Assembly: GCA_030685025.1 (NCBI GenBank)
Contig: JAUXWC010000205.1
Location: forward strand, 62,001-126,000
Length of the DNA: 64,000 bases
Direction of reading: 5' to 3'
Origin: Rhodoferax sp.
Lineage (GTDB): Bacteria > Pseudomonadota > Gammaproteobacteria > Burkholderiales > Burkholderiaceae_C
Made by a program: the position numbers and the translations under genes. Position 1 is the stretch's first letter, and every line of letters starts with the position of its first letter. A model generated the notes under the pieces. It was not told the origin of the DNA. It searched no databases and saw only the letters and a program-made list of their open reading frames with translations. This document shows, one piece after another, positions 38,437-48,010 of this stretch.

Positions 38437-39243
38437 TCATGAATTCAGAAACGCGTTTAGCGCGGCCAGCATGGGCTCGGGAGTCTCATTCATCTGGTGG
38501 TGGCCTCCCGCCAGGTAGACCACGCGCGCATGCCGCGCCTTCTGGACCAATCCCTGCGCTGCCCTGGGCGGTGTCATCTGGTCAAGCGACCCGAGCACGA
38601 ACAACACCGGACAGGTGACGCGTTCCATCGCCTGCTCGCCGTTGGCATAACTGTCGCAGGCCTGGAAGCCGGCATGAAACAGGTTGACCTTGGTATTGCT
38701 GGCCAGCACCCGTTTGCCCAGCGCCATGGAAGCGCCAAACACCCAGGTGCCCGGCCCCAACGCCGAGGGTGGTGGCGCCAGCGTGGCGCGTGAGAACACG
38801 TTGACCATGGTCAGCGCCTTCATGGGCTCGTGCAGCGAGGCTTCCAGCAAGGCCGGGGACACTTTCATGGGAAAGGCGGTGCCCACCAGCACCAGTTGGC
38901 GGATGCGTTCGGGCGCACGGCCGGCCGCCTCCAGGGCAATCAGCGAGCCAAAACTGTGGCCGATCAGCGTGGCCTGGCTCAGACCCGCCGCGTCCATCAA
39001 GGCCAGTACCCAGTCGGCCGCCGCCTCCACGCTGGCGGGTGGGTCACCCGCGCTGCGGCAGTGGCCCGGCAAATCGACCGCCAGCACGTTCCAGCCGTGG
39101 TTGGCCAGGTAGCGGCTCTGCAAAATCCACACGCTGTGGTCGTTGAGCACGCCATGGATGAAGATGATGGTGGGCTTGGCGGCGTCAAACGCCTTGCCGC
39201 CGGTGTAGCAATAGCTGCTGTGGCCGTTGACTGTGAGGTGCAT
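38437..39243 (-). CDS. Alpha/beta hydrolase
   Basis: 268 residues from the ATG at 39243. Motifs: IIFIHGVLNDHSVW (HG oxyanion), nucleophile elbow LIGHSFGS, LFVLGSLDQMTPP with the acid, and a histidine in AGGHHQMNETPE. AGGA lies eight bases upstream of the start. The upstream open frame passes into a palindromic repeat and is not coding. Substrate unknown. Confidence 0.88.
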   Translation of the reverse strand: MHLTVNGHSSYCYTGGKAFDAAKPTIIFIHGVLNDHSVWILQSRYLANHGWNVLAVDLPGHCRSAGDPPASVEAAADWVLALMDAAGLSQATLIGHSFGSLIALEAAGRAPERIRQLVLVGTAFPMKVSPALLEASLHEPMKALTMVNVFSRATLAPPPSALGPGTWVFGASMALGKRVLASNTKVNLFHAGFQACDSYANGEQAMERVTCPVLFVLGSLDQMTPPRAAQGLVQKARHARVVYLAGGHHQMNETPEPMLAALNAFLNS

Positions 39244-39280
39244 GGAGTGTCCTTTGTCTCTCGTTCCGGGCTTAGTGCTG

Positions 39281-39334
39281 GTCATCCCGGACGCGATCCG
39301 GGATCCATGGATTGCGGGTCCAGCCCGCAATGAC
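39281..39334. repeat. Palindromic intergenic repeat (TCATCCCGGAC type)
   Basis: GTCATCCCGGACGCGATCC followed by GGGATCCATGGATTGCGGG and TCCAGCCCGCAATGAC. The block contains nested inverted repeats (CCGGA/TCCGG; TTGCGGG/CCCGCAA) and matches a repeat type known from many proteobacterial genomes. It sits between the hydrolase and metY. Confidence 0.6.
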
Positions 39335-39339
39335 AAGGC

Positions 39340-40635
39340 CTATGATCTTTCAGCCGCCTTGAGTGCGCGTTTGAGGTCGTCAATCAAGTCATCCGGGTCC
39401 TCCAGGCCGATACTCAGGCGGATCGTGCCCTGCGTGATACCGCCCGCCGCCAGCGCTTCATCGGTCATGCGAAAGTGGGTGGTGCTGGCCGGGTGAATCA
39501 CCAGGCTGCGGCAATCCCCCACATTGGCCAGGTGGCTGAAGACCTTGAGCGCCTCGACAAACTTCTTGCCTTGCTCGCGGCTGCCTTTGAGGTCGAAGCT
39601 GAACACCGAGCCCGCGCCGCGCGGCAACAGATTTTTCGCCAGGGCATGGCTGGGGTGGCTCTCCAGCAAGGGGTGGCCGACACGCGCCACAAAGGTCTGC
39701 TGGCTGAGGAATTCGACCACGCGCTGGGTGTTGCGCATATGGCGCTCCATGCGCAAGGACAATGTTTCAATGCCTTGCAGGATCAGCCAGGCCGAATGCG
39801 GGCTCAGGCAGGCGCCAAAGTCGCGCAGGCCCTCCCGCCGTGCGCGCAGCAGGAAGGCGCCCACGGTGGACTCCTCGCTGAACACCATGTTGTGAAAGCC
39901 GTCGTACGGCGCGGTGAGTTCCGGGAATTTACCGGATTGGTCCCAGTCGAAACTGCCGCCGTCCACCACGATGCCGCCGATCACCGTGCCGTGGCCGCTC
40001 AGGAACTTGGTGGCCGAGTGGTAGACCAGATCGGCGCCCTGGTTTAGCGGCTGCACCAGCCAGGGCGTGGTGAGGGTCGAGTCCACCAGCAAGGGTACGC
40101 CCGCTTCATGGGCCATGGCTGCAATCGTGGGCGTGTCCAACACATCGAGCCCCGGGTTGCCAACGGACTCGCCGAAAAAAAGCTTGGTGTTGGGGCGCAC
40201 CGCGGCGCGCCAACCATCGATGTCGCCGGGTTTGACAAAGGTGGTCTCGATACCAAAGCGTCGCAGCGTGTAGTGCAGCAGGTTTTGCGAGCCGCCATAC
40301 AGCGCGGTGGAGGCCACGATGTGCGCGCCCGCGCCCATCAGCGTGGCAATGCTCAGGTGCAAGGCGGCCTGGCCACTGGCCGTGCTGATGGCGCCAATGC
40401 CGCCTTCCAGGGCCGCCACGCGCTGTTCCAGCACGGCATTGGTCGGGTTGCTGATGCGCGAATACACGTGCCCGGCGCGCTCCAGGTTGAACAGTGCCGC
40501 GGCGTGGTCGCTGGACTCGAAGACAAAGGACGTGGTGAGGTGGATCGGCACCGCGCGCGCGCCGGTCGTCGGGTCGGGCGCGGCCCCGGCGTGTAACGCC
40601 AGGGTGTCGAAGCCGGGGTCGGAGTAGCCGGGCAT
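39340..40635 (-). CDS. metY: O-acetylhomoserine (thiol)-lyase / aminocarboxypropyltransferase
   Basis: 431 residues, longer than cystathionine lyases and matching the MetY group. The PLP lysine is K210 in DLVYHSATKFLSGHG; YSRISNPTNAVLEQRVAALEGG and STALYGGSQNLL are typical. It makes homocysteine or methionine from O-acetylhomoserine and sulfide. O-acetylserine sulfhydrylase activity is a known alternative. Confidence 0.93.
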   Translation of the reverse strand: MPGYSDPGFDTLALHAGAAPDPTTGARAVPIHLTTSFVFESSDHAAALFNLERAGHVYSRISNPTNAVLEQRVAALEGGIGAISTASGQAALHLSIATLMGAGAHIVASTALYGGSQNLLHYTLRRFGIETTFVKPGDIDGWRAAVRPNTKLFFGESVGNPGLDVLDTPTIAAMAHEAGVPLLVDSTLTTPWLVQPLNQGADLVYHSATKFLSGHGTVIGGIVVDGGSFDWDQSGKFPELTAPYDGFHNMVFSEESTVGAFLLRARREGLRDFGACLSPHSAWLILQGIETLSLRMERHMRNTQRVVEFLSQQTFVARVGHPLLESHPSHALAKNLLPRGAGSVFSFDLKGSREQGKKFVEALKVFSHLANVGDCRSLVIHPASTTHFRMTDEALAAGGITQGTIRLSIGLEDPDDLIDDLKRALKAAERS

Positions 40636-40789
40636 GGGTGTCTTTCGTTGTGACCAGGCACCCGCTGAGGGGCGGCTGGCGTTTACTTTCGGGTGGCGGA
40701 CGCATTATTGTGGGCTATATTTGCAGCAAGCTTGTTTCGATTTCGACACCCTATTGCCCGCCCGAGCGGGCCCACCCGAGGATCCCACC

Positions 40790-41254
40790 ATGAAAGTCGC
40801 CGACATCCTTCGCGTCAAAGGCAACACCCTCTATACCGCCTCCCCCGATGAGTCGCTGGCGATCGCTACCAACGTCATGGCCGGCAAGGACATCGGCTCG
40901 CTGGTGGTAATGGAACACGGCGAGCTGGTCGGCATGCTGACCTTTCGGGAGGTGATCCAGACCCTGGTGAAACACGGCGGCACGGTTGGTACCACGCTGG
41001 TACGCACCGCGATGGACGACTCGCCTCTGACCTGCACCCTGGAGACCGAACTCGATGAGGTGCGCCGCATGATGCTGGGCTACCACGCGCGCTACATGCC
41101 AGTGATGGACAACAACATGCTGATGGGCGTGATCAGCTTCTACGATGTGGCCAAGACCGTGGTGGACAGCCAGAACTTCGAGAACAAGATGCTCAAGGCC
41201 TATATCCGGGATTGGCCGGAGGGGGAGGATAAGTCGGCCGATTCGACCACGTAG
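40790..41254 (+). CDS. CBS-domain pair protein
   Basis: 154 residues containing two CBS motifs (KVADILRVKGNTLYTASPDESLAIATNVMAGKDIGSLVV... and MDDSPLTCTLETELDEVRRMMLGYHARYMPVMD). Start at 40790 with GAGG upstream. Such proteins sense adenine nucleotides; partner unknown. Divergent from metY. Confidence 0.9.
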   Translation: MKVADILRVKGNTLYTASPDESLAIATNVMAGKDIGSLVVMEHGELVGMLTFREVIQTLVKHGGTVGTTLVRTAMDDSPLTCTLETELDEVRRMMLGYHARYMPVMDNNMLMGVISFYDVAKTVVDSQNFENKMLKAYIRDWPEGEDKSADSTT

Positions 41255-41295
41255 CCGTGCCTACGCAGGGCGCATTCGGCGAGCGCGGATGCGAC

Positions 41296-41607
41296 TCAGT
41301 GATCGGCCGCACCGGGCCACGCTGCCGGGTCACGCTTGGTATGCAGGCAACTCAAGACGACAAGTTTTTGTTCTTCTGGCAGAAAGAACAGGGCGTAGGG
41401 GAATCGTTTCAAGAAGATGCGTCGCACCTGCAAATAGACAATCGGGCAGTGCTCGGGATGACGCGCGGCGCGGTGCGTCGCGGCTTCCAGGTGCAGGGCG
41501 AACTCGGCACCCAATCCACTGCGTTGCGTTTCATACCATTGCTGCGCCTTGGCTGCTTGAATCGCGGCGGAGGATCTGAAAACAATCTCGCGGATGCCCT
41601 CGGTCAT
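41296..41607 (-). CDS. RelE/ParE-type toxin
   Basis: 103 residues (MTEGIREIVFRSSAAIQAAKAQQWYETQ). The RelE-like fold is suggested by WYETQRSGLGAEFALHLEAA and RRIFLKRFPYALFFLPEEQKLVVLSCLHTKRDPAAW. It overlaps its antitoxin by four bases (ATGA), starting at 41607. Confidence 0.85.
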   Translation of the reverse strand: MTEGIREIVFRSSAAIQAAKAQQWYETQRSGLGAEFALHLEAATHRAARHPEHCPIVYLQVRRIFLKRFPYALFFLPEEQKLVVLSCLHTKRDPAAWPGAADH

Positions 41608-41825
41608 GCGCTCAGGCCAAGCGCGCGCCTGACCTCCGCCCATGCAACGACATGCTGCGGGTGGGCCAGATGCTCAGCAAGGCGGTGGCGGATTTCGGTC
41701 AATTCATGTGGCTGCAACGCTTGCGGTGCGGTGTCCACGGCAACGCTGTCCCACAGGTCTTGCACCAGCTCAATACGCTCCGCAATACTCAGGTTCAGAA
41801 GTGAAGCCAAATCGGATGAGCCCAT
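41604..41825 (-). CDS. Addiction-module antitoxin (TIGR02574/PF09720 type)
   Basis: 73 residues: LLNLSIAERIELVQDLWDSVAVD is the signature of this small antitoxin family, usually paired with a RelE/ParE toxin. The start is an ATG at 41825; the stop overlaps the toxin start. Confidence 0.85.
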   Translation of the reverse strand: MGSSDLASLLNLSIAERIELVQDLWDSVAVDTAPQALQPHELTEIRHRLAEHLAHPQHVVAWAEVRRALGLSA

Positions 41826-41950
41826 GTCGCCTCCAGTTTCAAATCAGTTCAAGGGTCATTCTAGCCACGGATGCCAGATGAGTCCGCGTCATTGGTCGCC
41901 ATTGCTCGGCGCCGCACCTCTTGTGAGTCTGCTCTGGGATAATCCACCCC

Positions 41951-43045
41951 ATGAGCGGCAACACCTTCGGAACCCTATTCGCGGTCACCAACTTTGGTGA
42001 ATCCCACGGCCCGGCCATTGGCTGCGTGATTGACGGTTGCCCGCCGGGCATGGACTTGTGCGAGGCCGACATCCAGGGCGACCTGGACCGGCGCCGCCCC
42101 GGCACCAGCCGCTTTGTGACTCAGCGCAACGAGCCCGATGCGGTGGAGATTCTCAGCGGTGTCTACGAGGGCAAGACCACCGGCACGCCGATTTGCCTGC
42201 TGATCAAGAACACCGATCAGCGCAGCAAGGATTACGGCAACATCCTGCAGACCTTTCGCCCCGGTCACGCCGACTACACCTACTTCCAGAAATACGGCTT
42301 GCGTGATCCACGCGGCGGTGGCCGGTCTTCCGCGCGATTGACGGCACCGATGGTGGCGGCCGGCGCGGTGGCCAAGAAGTGGCTGTTTGAGCACTACGGC
42401 ACGGTGTTTCGCGGCTGCATGACGCAAATGGGTGAGCTGGTAGTGCCCTTTGAATCCTGGGAGCATGTGCCCAACAACCCCTTCTTTGCACCAGTGGCCG
42501 ACGTGGCGGCGCTGGAGGCGTATCTGGATGCCTTGCGCAAACAGGGCGACTCCTGCGGGGCGCGCATTCGTGTCACCGCCTCTCATGTTCCGGTCGGCTT
42601 GGGCGAGCCGCTGTTTGACAAGATGGACTCCGATATTGCCTACGCCATGATGGGCATCAATGCCGTCAAGGGTGTCGAGATTGGCGCCGGCTTTGCCAGC
42701 GTCAGCCAGCGCGGCAGCACGCATGGCGATTCGCTGTCACCGGCGGGCTTCAAGGGCAACAATGCCGGCGGTGTGCTCGGTGGCATCAGTACAGGACAAG
42801 ACCTGGAAGTGAGCATTGCGATCAAGCCAACCAGCTCCATCCTCACGCCGCGCGAGTCGATTGACGTGAACGGCCACAGCACCGAAGTGATCACCAAGGG
42901 CCGCCACGACCCGTGCGTGGGCCTGCGCGCCGCACCGATTGCCGAGGCCATGCTGGCGCTGGTGGTGATGGAACACGCGCTGCGCAACCGGGCGCAGTGT
43001 GGTGATGTGAACGTGAGCTTGAAGGCGATCAACGCCTCGGTCTGA
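41951..43045 (+). CDS. aroC: Chorismate synthase
   Basis: 364 residues. Converts EPSP to chorismate with reduced FMN. Signatures: [72 protein letters not shown] and MALVVMEH near the end. Monocistronic; aroQ lies about 1 kb downstream beyond a divergent DMT gene. Confidence 0.97.
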   Translation: MSGNTFGTLFAVTNFGESHGPAIGCVIDGCPPGMDLCEADIQGDLDRRRPGTSRFVTQRNEPDAVEILSGVYEGKTTGTPICLLIKNTDQRSKDYGNILQTFRPGHADYTYFQKYGLRDPRGGGRSSARLTAPMVAAGAVAKKWLFEHYGTVFRGCMTQMGELVVPFESWEHVPNNPFFAPVADVAALEAYLDALRKQGDSCGARIRVTASHVPVGLGEPLFDKMDSDIAYAMMGINAVKGVEIGAGFASVSQRGSTHGDSLSPAGFKGNNAGGVLGGISTGQDLEVSIAIKPTSSILTPRESIDVNGHSTEVITKGRHDPCVGLRAAPIAEAMLALVVMEHALRNRAQCGDVNVSLKAINASV

Positions 43046-43048
43046 CCA

Positions 43049-43942
43049 TCAGGGTTTAGCGTCGACCGCGTCCAGCCACTTCTGCCAGGGGTTGAAGCCC
43101 GTTACCAGGGCACTTGCCAGCAGCACCAGCGCGCCACCGGCGTAGATGCCGGTGCTCAGTTGCTCGCCCAGACCCACGCTACCCCAGGCCACACCAAATA
43201 CCGGGATCATGAAGATGGGGCTCATCGCCGCCACTGGTGACACGTGCACCATGATGCGCAGGTGTAGCCAGTAGGCCAGACCCGATGTCACGATGCCCAT
43301 CACGGCCACCGCCGCCAAGGCGCCGGTGGTGAACTGCGCTTGCGGCCAGCTCCAAGCCGCGCCGGGTATCAACATCAACAACGACATGGCGTGAATGCCT
43401 GCCGCGATCTGCAGTGGTTGCATGCGACCAATGGCACGTTTCATCAGCGAGGTTGACACGCCGTAACAGGCCGACGCGCCGACGCAGGCCAGGGTTGCCA
43501 GAATGACCGGCGGCGTGGGTTCGACTGGCCCCAGCCCAACAATCAGGCCAACACCGGCGAAACCGCAGACACAACCCAAGAGCTTGCGCAGGGTCAAGGT
43601 GTCTTCCTTGAGCCAGGCGGCGGCGAATATCCCGAACACCACCGCCGTGGTGTTGAGCAGGGCGCTGTAGCCGGCGGGCAGTTGCAGGGCAGCCCAGGCA
43701 TACAGGGAGAACGGCAGCGCTACAGACAAGGCGCCCACCCAGGCTAGCTCGCGCCAATGCTGCAGCGGCCAGCGCTGGCGCATGGCCCGCATCAGGACCG
43801 CCAGCGTCAGCGTGGCCATGCCGATGCGCAGGGCCGCCAGGACATTGGGCCCGAGCACCGGGCTGGCAATGCGGATCAGCATGAAGGAGGCGCCCCACAG
43901 AGCTGACAGCGCAACCAGTTGGGCAAAGTATTTGGTTTTCAC
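43049..43942 (-). CDS. DMT-family (EamA) transporter, second copy
   Basis: 297 residues with about ten helices; N-terminus LSALWGASFMLIRIASPVLGP and second repeat LAYWLHLRIMVHVSPVAAMSPIFMIPVFGVAWG. Convergent with aroC, three bases apart. Substrate unknown. Confidence 0.88.
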   Translation of the reverse strand: MKTKYFAQLVALSALWGASFMLIRIASPVLGPNVLAALRIGMATLTLAVLMRAMRQRWPLQHWRELAWVGALSVALPFSLYAWAALQLPAGYSALLNTTAVVFGIFAAAWLKEDTLTLRKLLGCVCGFAGVGLIVGLGPVEPTPPVILATLACVGASACYGVSTSLMKRAIGRMQPLQIAAGIHAMSLLMLIPGAAWSWPQAQFTTGALAAVAVMGIVTSGLAYWLHLRIMVHVSPVAAMSPIFMIPVFGVAWGSVGLGEQLSTGIYAGGALVLLASALVTGFNPWQKWLDAVDAKP

Positions 43943-44081
43943 GGATCAGGCATTTTGCGGCCGCCATCGCGCGCGCCCGGTCGCCCTGGTGTCAGCCTCG
44001 CGGTTTCGGCGGCGTCAGGCCAAGCGCTTGGCACGACCGATAATCAGTCCCACTGAATCTTTGACCCATGGGAGCCCCTTT

Positions 44082-44540
44082 GTGAAAACCGTCCTGATCC
44101 TCAATGGCCCCAACCTCAACTTGCTGGGCACGCGCGAGCCGCAGGTTTACGGCGCCCAAACGCTTGCCGACGTGCAAGCCTTGTGCGACCGCGCCTGCGA
44201 CGCCAACGGCTTCGACCTCGATTTTCGTCAAAGCAACCACGAAGGTGAACTGGTGGAGTGGATCCACGAAGCCGGTCGGGCCCAGGCTGCGGGCACCCTG
44301 GCTGGGGTGATTCTGAACGCCGGCGCCTACACCCACACCAGCGTGGCCCTGTTTGACGCCATCAAGGGCACCGGTGTGACGCTGATTGAGCTGCACATCA
44401 GCAACGTGTTTGCGCGCGAGGCGTTTCGGCACCACTCGTACATCTCGCCGGTGGCCAAGGCGGTGATGTGCGGCTTTGGCGTCAACGGCTACGCGCTGGC
44501 GATTGCCGGTTTGGCCGCGATGCAGGCTGGGAGTGCTTGA
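44082..44540 (+). CDS. aroQ: Type II 3-dehydroquinate dehydratase
   Basis: 152 residues from a GTG at 44082 with GGAG seven bases upstream. Motifs: ILNGPNLNLLGTREPQVYG, FRQSNHEGELVEWIHEA, NAGAYTHTSVALFDAI and FREAFRHHSYISPVA-type loop (FAREAFRHHSYISPVA). The long open frame upstream is not coding. Followed by trhP three bases later. Confidence 0.94.
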   Translation: MKTVLILNGPNLNLLGTREPQVYGAQTLADVQALCDRACDANGFDLDFRQSNHEGELVEWIHEAGRAQAAGTLAGVILNAGAYTHTSVALFDAIKGTGVTLIELHISNVFAREAFRHHSYISPVAKAVMCGFGVNGYALAIAGLAAMQAGSA

Positions 44541-44542
44541 GC

Positions 44543-45922
44543 ATGGCCTTGCGCACGCCCGAATTGCTGGCCCCAGCGGGGTCGCTGGCGATGTTACACA
44601 CGGCTTTCGCCTTTGGTGCGACGGCCATTTATGCGGGTCAGCCGCGCTACTCGCTGCGGGTGCGCAACAACGACTTCGGCGACTTGGCCGTGCTGCGGCA
44701 AGGCATTGAGCACGCGCATGGCCTGGGCCACAAGTTCTTTCTGGTGTCCAACATCTTCCCGCACGGCAACAAGATCAAAAGTTATGTGCAGAACATGGCG
44801 CCGGTGGTCGCTTTGAGGCCCGACGCCATGATCATGTCCGACCCCGGCCTGATCATGATGGTGCGCGAAACCTGGCCCGAGATGGAGATTCACCTCTCGG
44901 TGCAGGCCAACACCGTCAACGCTGCGGCGGTGCGATTTTGGAAAAGTGTGGGCATCAGCCGCGTCATCCTGTCACGCGAGTTGTCGCTCGATCAGGTGGA
45001 GCAGATTCGCCAGGATTGCCCCGACACCGAGCTGGAGGTGTTTGTGCACGGCGCGCTGTGCATCGCCTATTCCGGGCGCTGCCTGTTGTCGGGCTACTTC
45101 AACCACCGCGATGCCAACCAGGGCAGTTGCACCAACTCCTGCCGCTGGGACTACAAGACCCAGCCCGGCGTGGTGGACGCGTCGGGTGACATCCTGACGC
45201 CGCAAGAGGCGGCCGCGCGTGAACGGCAAGAGCCACGCGCCGAGGTTTACATGATCGAGGAAGGCCAGCGCCCAGGCAGCTACATGCCGATCGAGGAAGA
45301 CGAACACGGCACCTACGTGATGAACTCCAAGGACTTGCGCGCCATTGAACACGTCAAGCGCCTGGTCGAAATCGGTGTGGACTCGCTCAAGATTGAAGGG
45401 CGCACCAAGAGCCCGTATTACGTGGCGCGCACGGTACAGAGCTACCGCCGTGCGATCGACGACGCCGTGGCCGGGCGCGAGATGGACCCGGCCTTGCTGG
45501 GGCAACTCGAAGGGCTGGCGAACCGGGGCTACACCTCGGGCTTCTTTCAGCGTCATACACCGCAGGAGACCCAAAACTACCTGCGCGGCTACTCCGAGTC
45601 GGGGCGCAGTCTGTACGTGGGCGACGTGTTGTCGTTTGATGCCACGCGGGGTCTGGCCGAAGTGAATGTGCGCAACCGTTTTGCCGTGGGAGACTGGTTG
45701 GAAATCATTCATCCGCAGGGCAACCACGACGTGCGGCTCACGTCCATGGAAAACCTGGAGGGGCAGCCGATGACCGTCGCCCCTGGCAGTGGGCACGTGG
45801 TGTGGTTGCCGCTTCCTCAGAGCGATGTCGGTTCCTTTGTCGCCCGCTACGTGGCCTTGCAGGAGGGCCGCGCTCCCGGCGAAGTGCCGAGTTCGGTGAC
45901 GGCCAGCGACCAAGTGGCATGA
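44543..45922 (+). CDS. trhP: tRNA hydroxylation protein TrhP (YegQ, U32 peptidase family)
   Basis: 459 residues. PELLAPAGSLAMLHTAFAFGATAIYAG, HGALCIAYSGRCLLSGYFN and the cysteine-rich QGSCTNSCRWDYK are the U32 family signature; EGRTKSPYYVARTVQSYR is specific to YegQ-type proteins. It takes part in 5-hydroxyuridine formation at tRNA U34. Cotranscribed with aroQ (two-base gap). Confidence 0.92.
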   Translation: MALRTPELLAPAGSLAMLHTAFAFGATAIYAGQPRYSLRVRNNDFGDLAVLRQGIEHAHGLGHKFFLVSNIFPHGNKIKSYVQNMAPVVALRPDAMIMSDPGLIMMVRETWPEMEIHLSVQANTVNAAAVRFWKSVGISRVILSRELSLDQVEQIRQDCPDTELEVFVHGALCIAYSGRCLLSGYFNHRDANQGSCTNSCRWDYKTQPGVVDASGDILTPQEAAARERQEPRAEVYMIEEGQRPGSYMPIEEDEHGTYVMNSKDLRAIEHVKRLVEIGVDSLKIEGRTKSPYYVARTVQSYRRAIDDAVAGREMDPALLGQLEGLANRGYTSGFFQRHTPQETQNYLRGYSESGRSLYVGDVLSFDATRGLAEVNVRNRFAVGDWLEIIHPQGNHDVRLTSMENLEGQPMTVAPGSGHVVWLPLPQSDVGSFVARYVALQEGRAPGEVPSSVTASDQVA

Positions 45923-45931
45923 AGTGATGCG

Positions 45932-46369
45932 ATGAACGGGTCCGTCAAACCCGCATCCCCGCCCGCACTGGTGGTGCGCGAAGACGAGGTTGAACTCAGC
46001 GCCATCCGTGCCCAAGGCGCTGGTGGACAAAACGTCAACAAGGTTTCCAGCGCGATCCATTTGCGTTTTGACATTGGGGCTTCGTCCTTGCCGGAGGATG
46101 TGAAAGAGCGGCTGCTGGCCCTGCGCGACAGCCGTATCACGCAGGACGGCGTGCTGGTGATCAAGGCGCAACAGCACCGCACACAGGACATGAACCGGCT
46201 CGACGCTTACAGCCGCCTGCACGAATTGGTCAACAGCGTGGCGATGCCGCCAAAGCCCCGGCGCGCCACCAAGCCCTCGTATGGGTCGAAACAGCGGCGC
46301 TTACAGGGCAAGAGCGTGCGCTCCGAAACTAAATCGCTGCGCGCCAAGGTCGGCCGCTCGGACGAGTGA
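45932..46369 (+). CDS. arfB: Alternative ribosome-rescue factor ArfB (YaeJ-like peptidyl-tRNA hydrolase)
   Basis: 145 residues. GGQ motif at 31-33 (RAQGAGGQNVNKVSSAIHLRF) and a basic C-terminal tail (KPSYGSKQRRLQGKSVRSETK) that enters the ribosomal mRNA channel in known ArfB. It hydrolyses peptidyl-tRNA on stalled ribosomes. Follows trhP by nine bases. Confidence 0.95.
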   Translation: MNGSVKPASPPALVVREDEVELSAIRAQGAGGQNVNKVSSAIHLRFDIGASSLPEDVKERLLALRDSRITQDGVLVIKAQQHRTQDMNRLDAYSRLHELVNSVAMPPKPRRATKPSYGSKQRRLQGKSVRSETKSLRAKVGRSDE

Positions 46370-46402
46370 GCGCCGGCAGCGTTGACCGATTGGCTTTGTA
46401 CA

Positions 46403-47305
46403 TCAAGCCGCCAGGGTTCGACCAGCCCGCCAAAGACGCCACTTGGGCCACAGCAGGTTGAGCGCCAGGCCACCCATCACCAGCGCTGCGGCAATCAGCT
46501 TCCAGGCGGGTAAGCCCTCGTTCAGCCACAGCGCGGCGCTGCCCATGCCAAACAGCGGCACCAGCAGCGCCATGGGCGTGATGGTGGCGGCCGGGTAACG
46601 GGCCAACAACCAGCCCCAGGCGGCGTAGCCAAACAGCGAGTTGCCCCAGGCCTGCCAGGCAACGGCCAGCCAGGTCATTGCGTCCGCGCCGCGCAAGCCC
46701 GTGGCTACCGCATCCCAGCCTTCAACTGTAATCGACAGCACGGCCAAGGGCGGTACCGCAAAGAGGCTCGACCACACCACGTAGGCCACCATGTTGACCC
46801 GGCCTGCGTTGCGCGAGACGATGTTGCCGCCCGCCCAGGACAAGGCCGCCAGCAGGATCAACCCCAGGCCGAGCAGCGTGGTGGTGCCATCGGTGTGCAG
46901 CACGATCACGCCGATGCCGGTCGTGGCCATGGCCAGCGCCAGCCACTGTACGCGCTGCAGCCGTTCGTGTGAGAGGTACATGGACAGGCCGATGGTAAAA
47001 AACACCTGGATCTGGATCACCAGGGACGCCAGACCAGGCGAGATGTGCCCGTTCATCGCAACAAACAGCAGGCCAAATTGTCCAACCCCGATCAGCAGGC
47101 CGTAGGCAGCCAGGTTGCGCCACGGCACGTCTGGGCGCGGGAACAGGAACACCGCGGGCAACACCACCACGGCGAAGCGCAGCGTGGCGAACAGCAGCGG
47201 CGGCATCTGGCCCAAAGCCAGCTTGATCACCACAAAGTTGGTGCCCCAAACAGCCACCACGGCCAGCGCGAGCAGGAAGTGTTTCAGCGAGAGCGAATTT
47301 TTCAT
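46403..47305 (-). CDS. DMT-family (EamA/RhaT-like) transporter, third copy
   Basis: 300 residues with ten helices, e.g. VVAVWGTNFVVIKLALGQMPPLLFATLRF and FGYAAWGWLLARYPAATITPMALLVPLFGM. It is most like EamA/RarD-type amino-acid or metabolite exporters. Convergent with arfB. Confidence 0.88.
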   Translation of the reverse strand: MKNSLSLKHFLLALAVVAVWGTNFVVIKLALGQMPPLLFATLRFAVVVLPAVFLFPRPDVPWRNLAAYGLLIGVGQFGLLFVAMNGHISPGLASLVIQIQVFFTIGLSMYLSHERLQRVQWLALAMATTGIGVIVLHTDGTTTLLGLGLILLAALSWAGGNIVSRNAGRVNMVAYVVWSSLFAVPPLAVLSITVEGWDAVATGLRGADAMTWLAVAWQAWGNSLFGYAAWGWLLARYPAATITPMALLVPLFGMGSAALWLNEGLPAWKLIAAALVMGGLALNLLWPKWRLWRAGRTLAA

Positions 47306-47386
47306 GCGCCTATTTTCGGGGATGCAGAAAGGCGGCGCTCAATTGCGCTTCTTGGTGTCTGGCTCGTCGTTAGTCCGCGGGTTCGG

Positions 47387-48010
47387 CTAAAGGTCTTGCA
47401 CTCCTCCCTTGATGCCCGGCACCGCCTTTGACCCGACGTGCCGCGCTTGTGCCCGGCGCAGTGCCATTCTTTCCATGATTTCTTCTACGCCGAATCGAAC
47501 CCGCGGTGGGATGCGGGAGGCTGGGTAGAAGGCTTCGACCAGGGCCAGCGCGCTTGCTGCATCGCCAATGCCCGCAGCCTCGGCCAAGGCCTCAATGTCC
47601 GAGATGTCATGCGAGCCTTCTATTCCTTCGGGGCGCATGGCCATGCACTTCATCGCAAACAAATACTCTGGAGCTGGCGTGTGGATGCGAAGGCCGCCTG
47701 CTGGTGAGGCTGCGAAGTCCTCCATCAAGCGCATTTTTTCGTTGCTGGAAGTAAACCCCTTGACGCCGTCATTGAGCCAGTCTTCGGGCCAGCTTTCTTC
47801 GTTTGCGACCTTCCTTGCCGCGAGTCTCAGGAACTCCGGCGCTCCGTGCACCACCGCGTCCACATCACGGGTTGCATGTCGAATGTTGAACGCAATCGCC
47901 AGGGCCGCGCCGCCATACACGGAGAGGTCAACCAATACACCGGCCGAGACCGCCATCTCATCGATCTTGCGCAGTCCACGCAGGATGTCCTCTTTCTTGA
48001 GCATCGTCAC
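47387..48010 (-). CDS. Nucleotidyltransferase-like protein (DUF6036/AbiEii-like), putative toxin
   Basis: 207 residues. SVYGGAALAIAFNIRHATRDVDAVV has the GG and DxD pattern of minimal nucleotidyltransferases. The N-terminal lysine-rich helix and the small conserved upstream partner suggest a toxin-antitoxin pair, though the toxic role is inferred. The start overlaps the partner's stop by four bases. Confidence 0.65.
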   Translation of the reverse strand: MTMLKKEDILRGLRKIDEMAVSAGVLVDLSVYGGAALAIAFNIRHATRDVDAVVHGAPEFLRLAARKVANEESWPEDWLNDGVKGFTSSNEKMRLMEDFAASPAGGLRIHTPAPEYLFAMKCMAMRPEGIEGSHDISDIEALAEAAGIGDAASALALVEAFYPASRIPPRVRFGVEEIMERMALRRAQARHVGSKAVPGIKGGVQDL

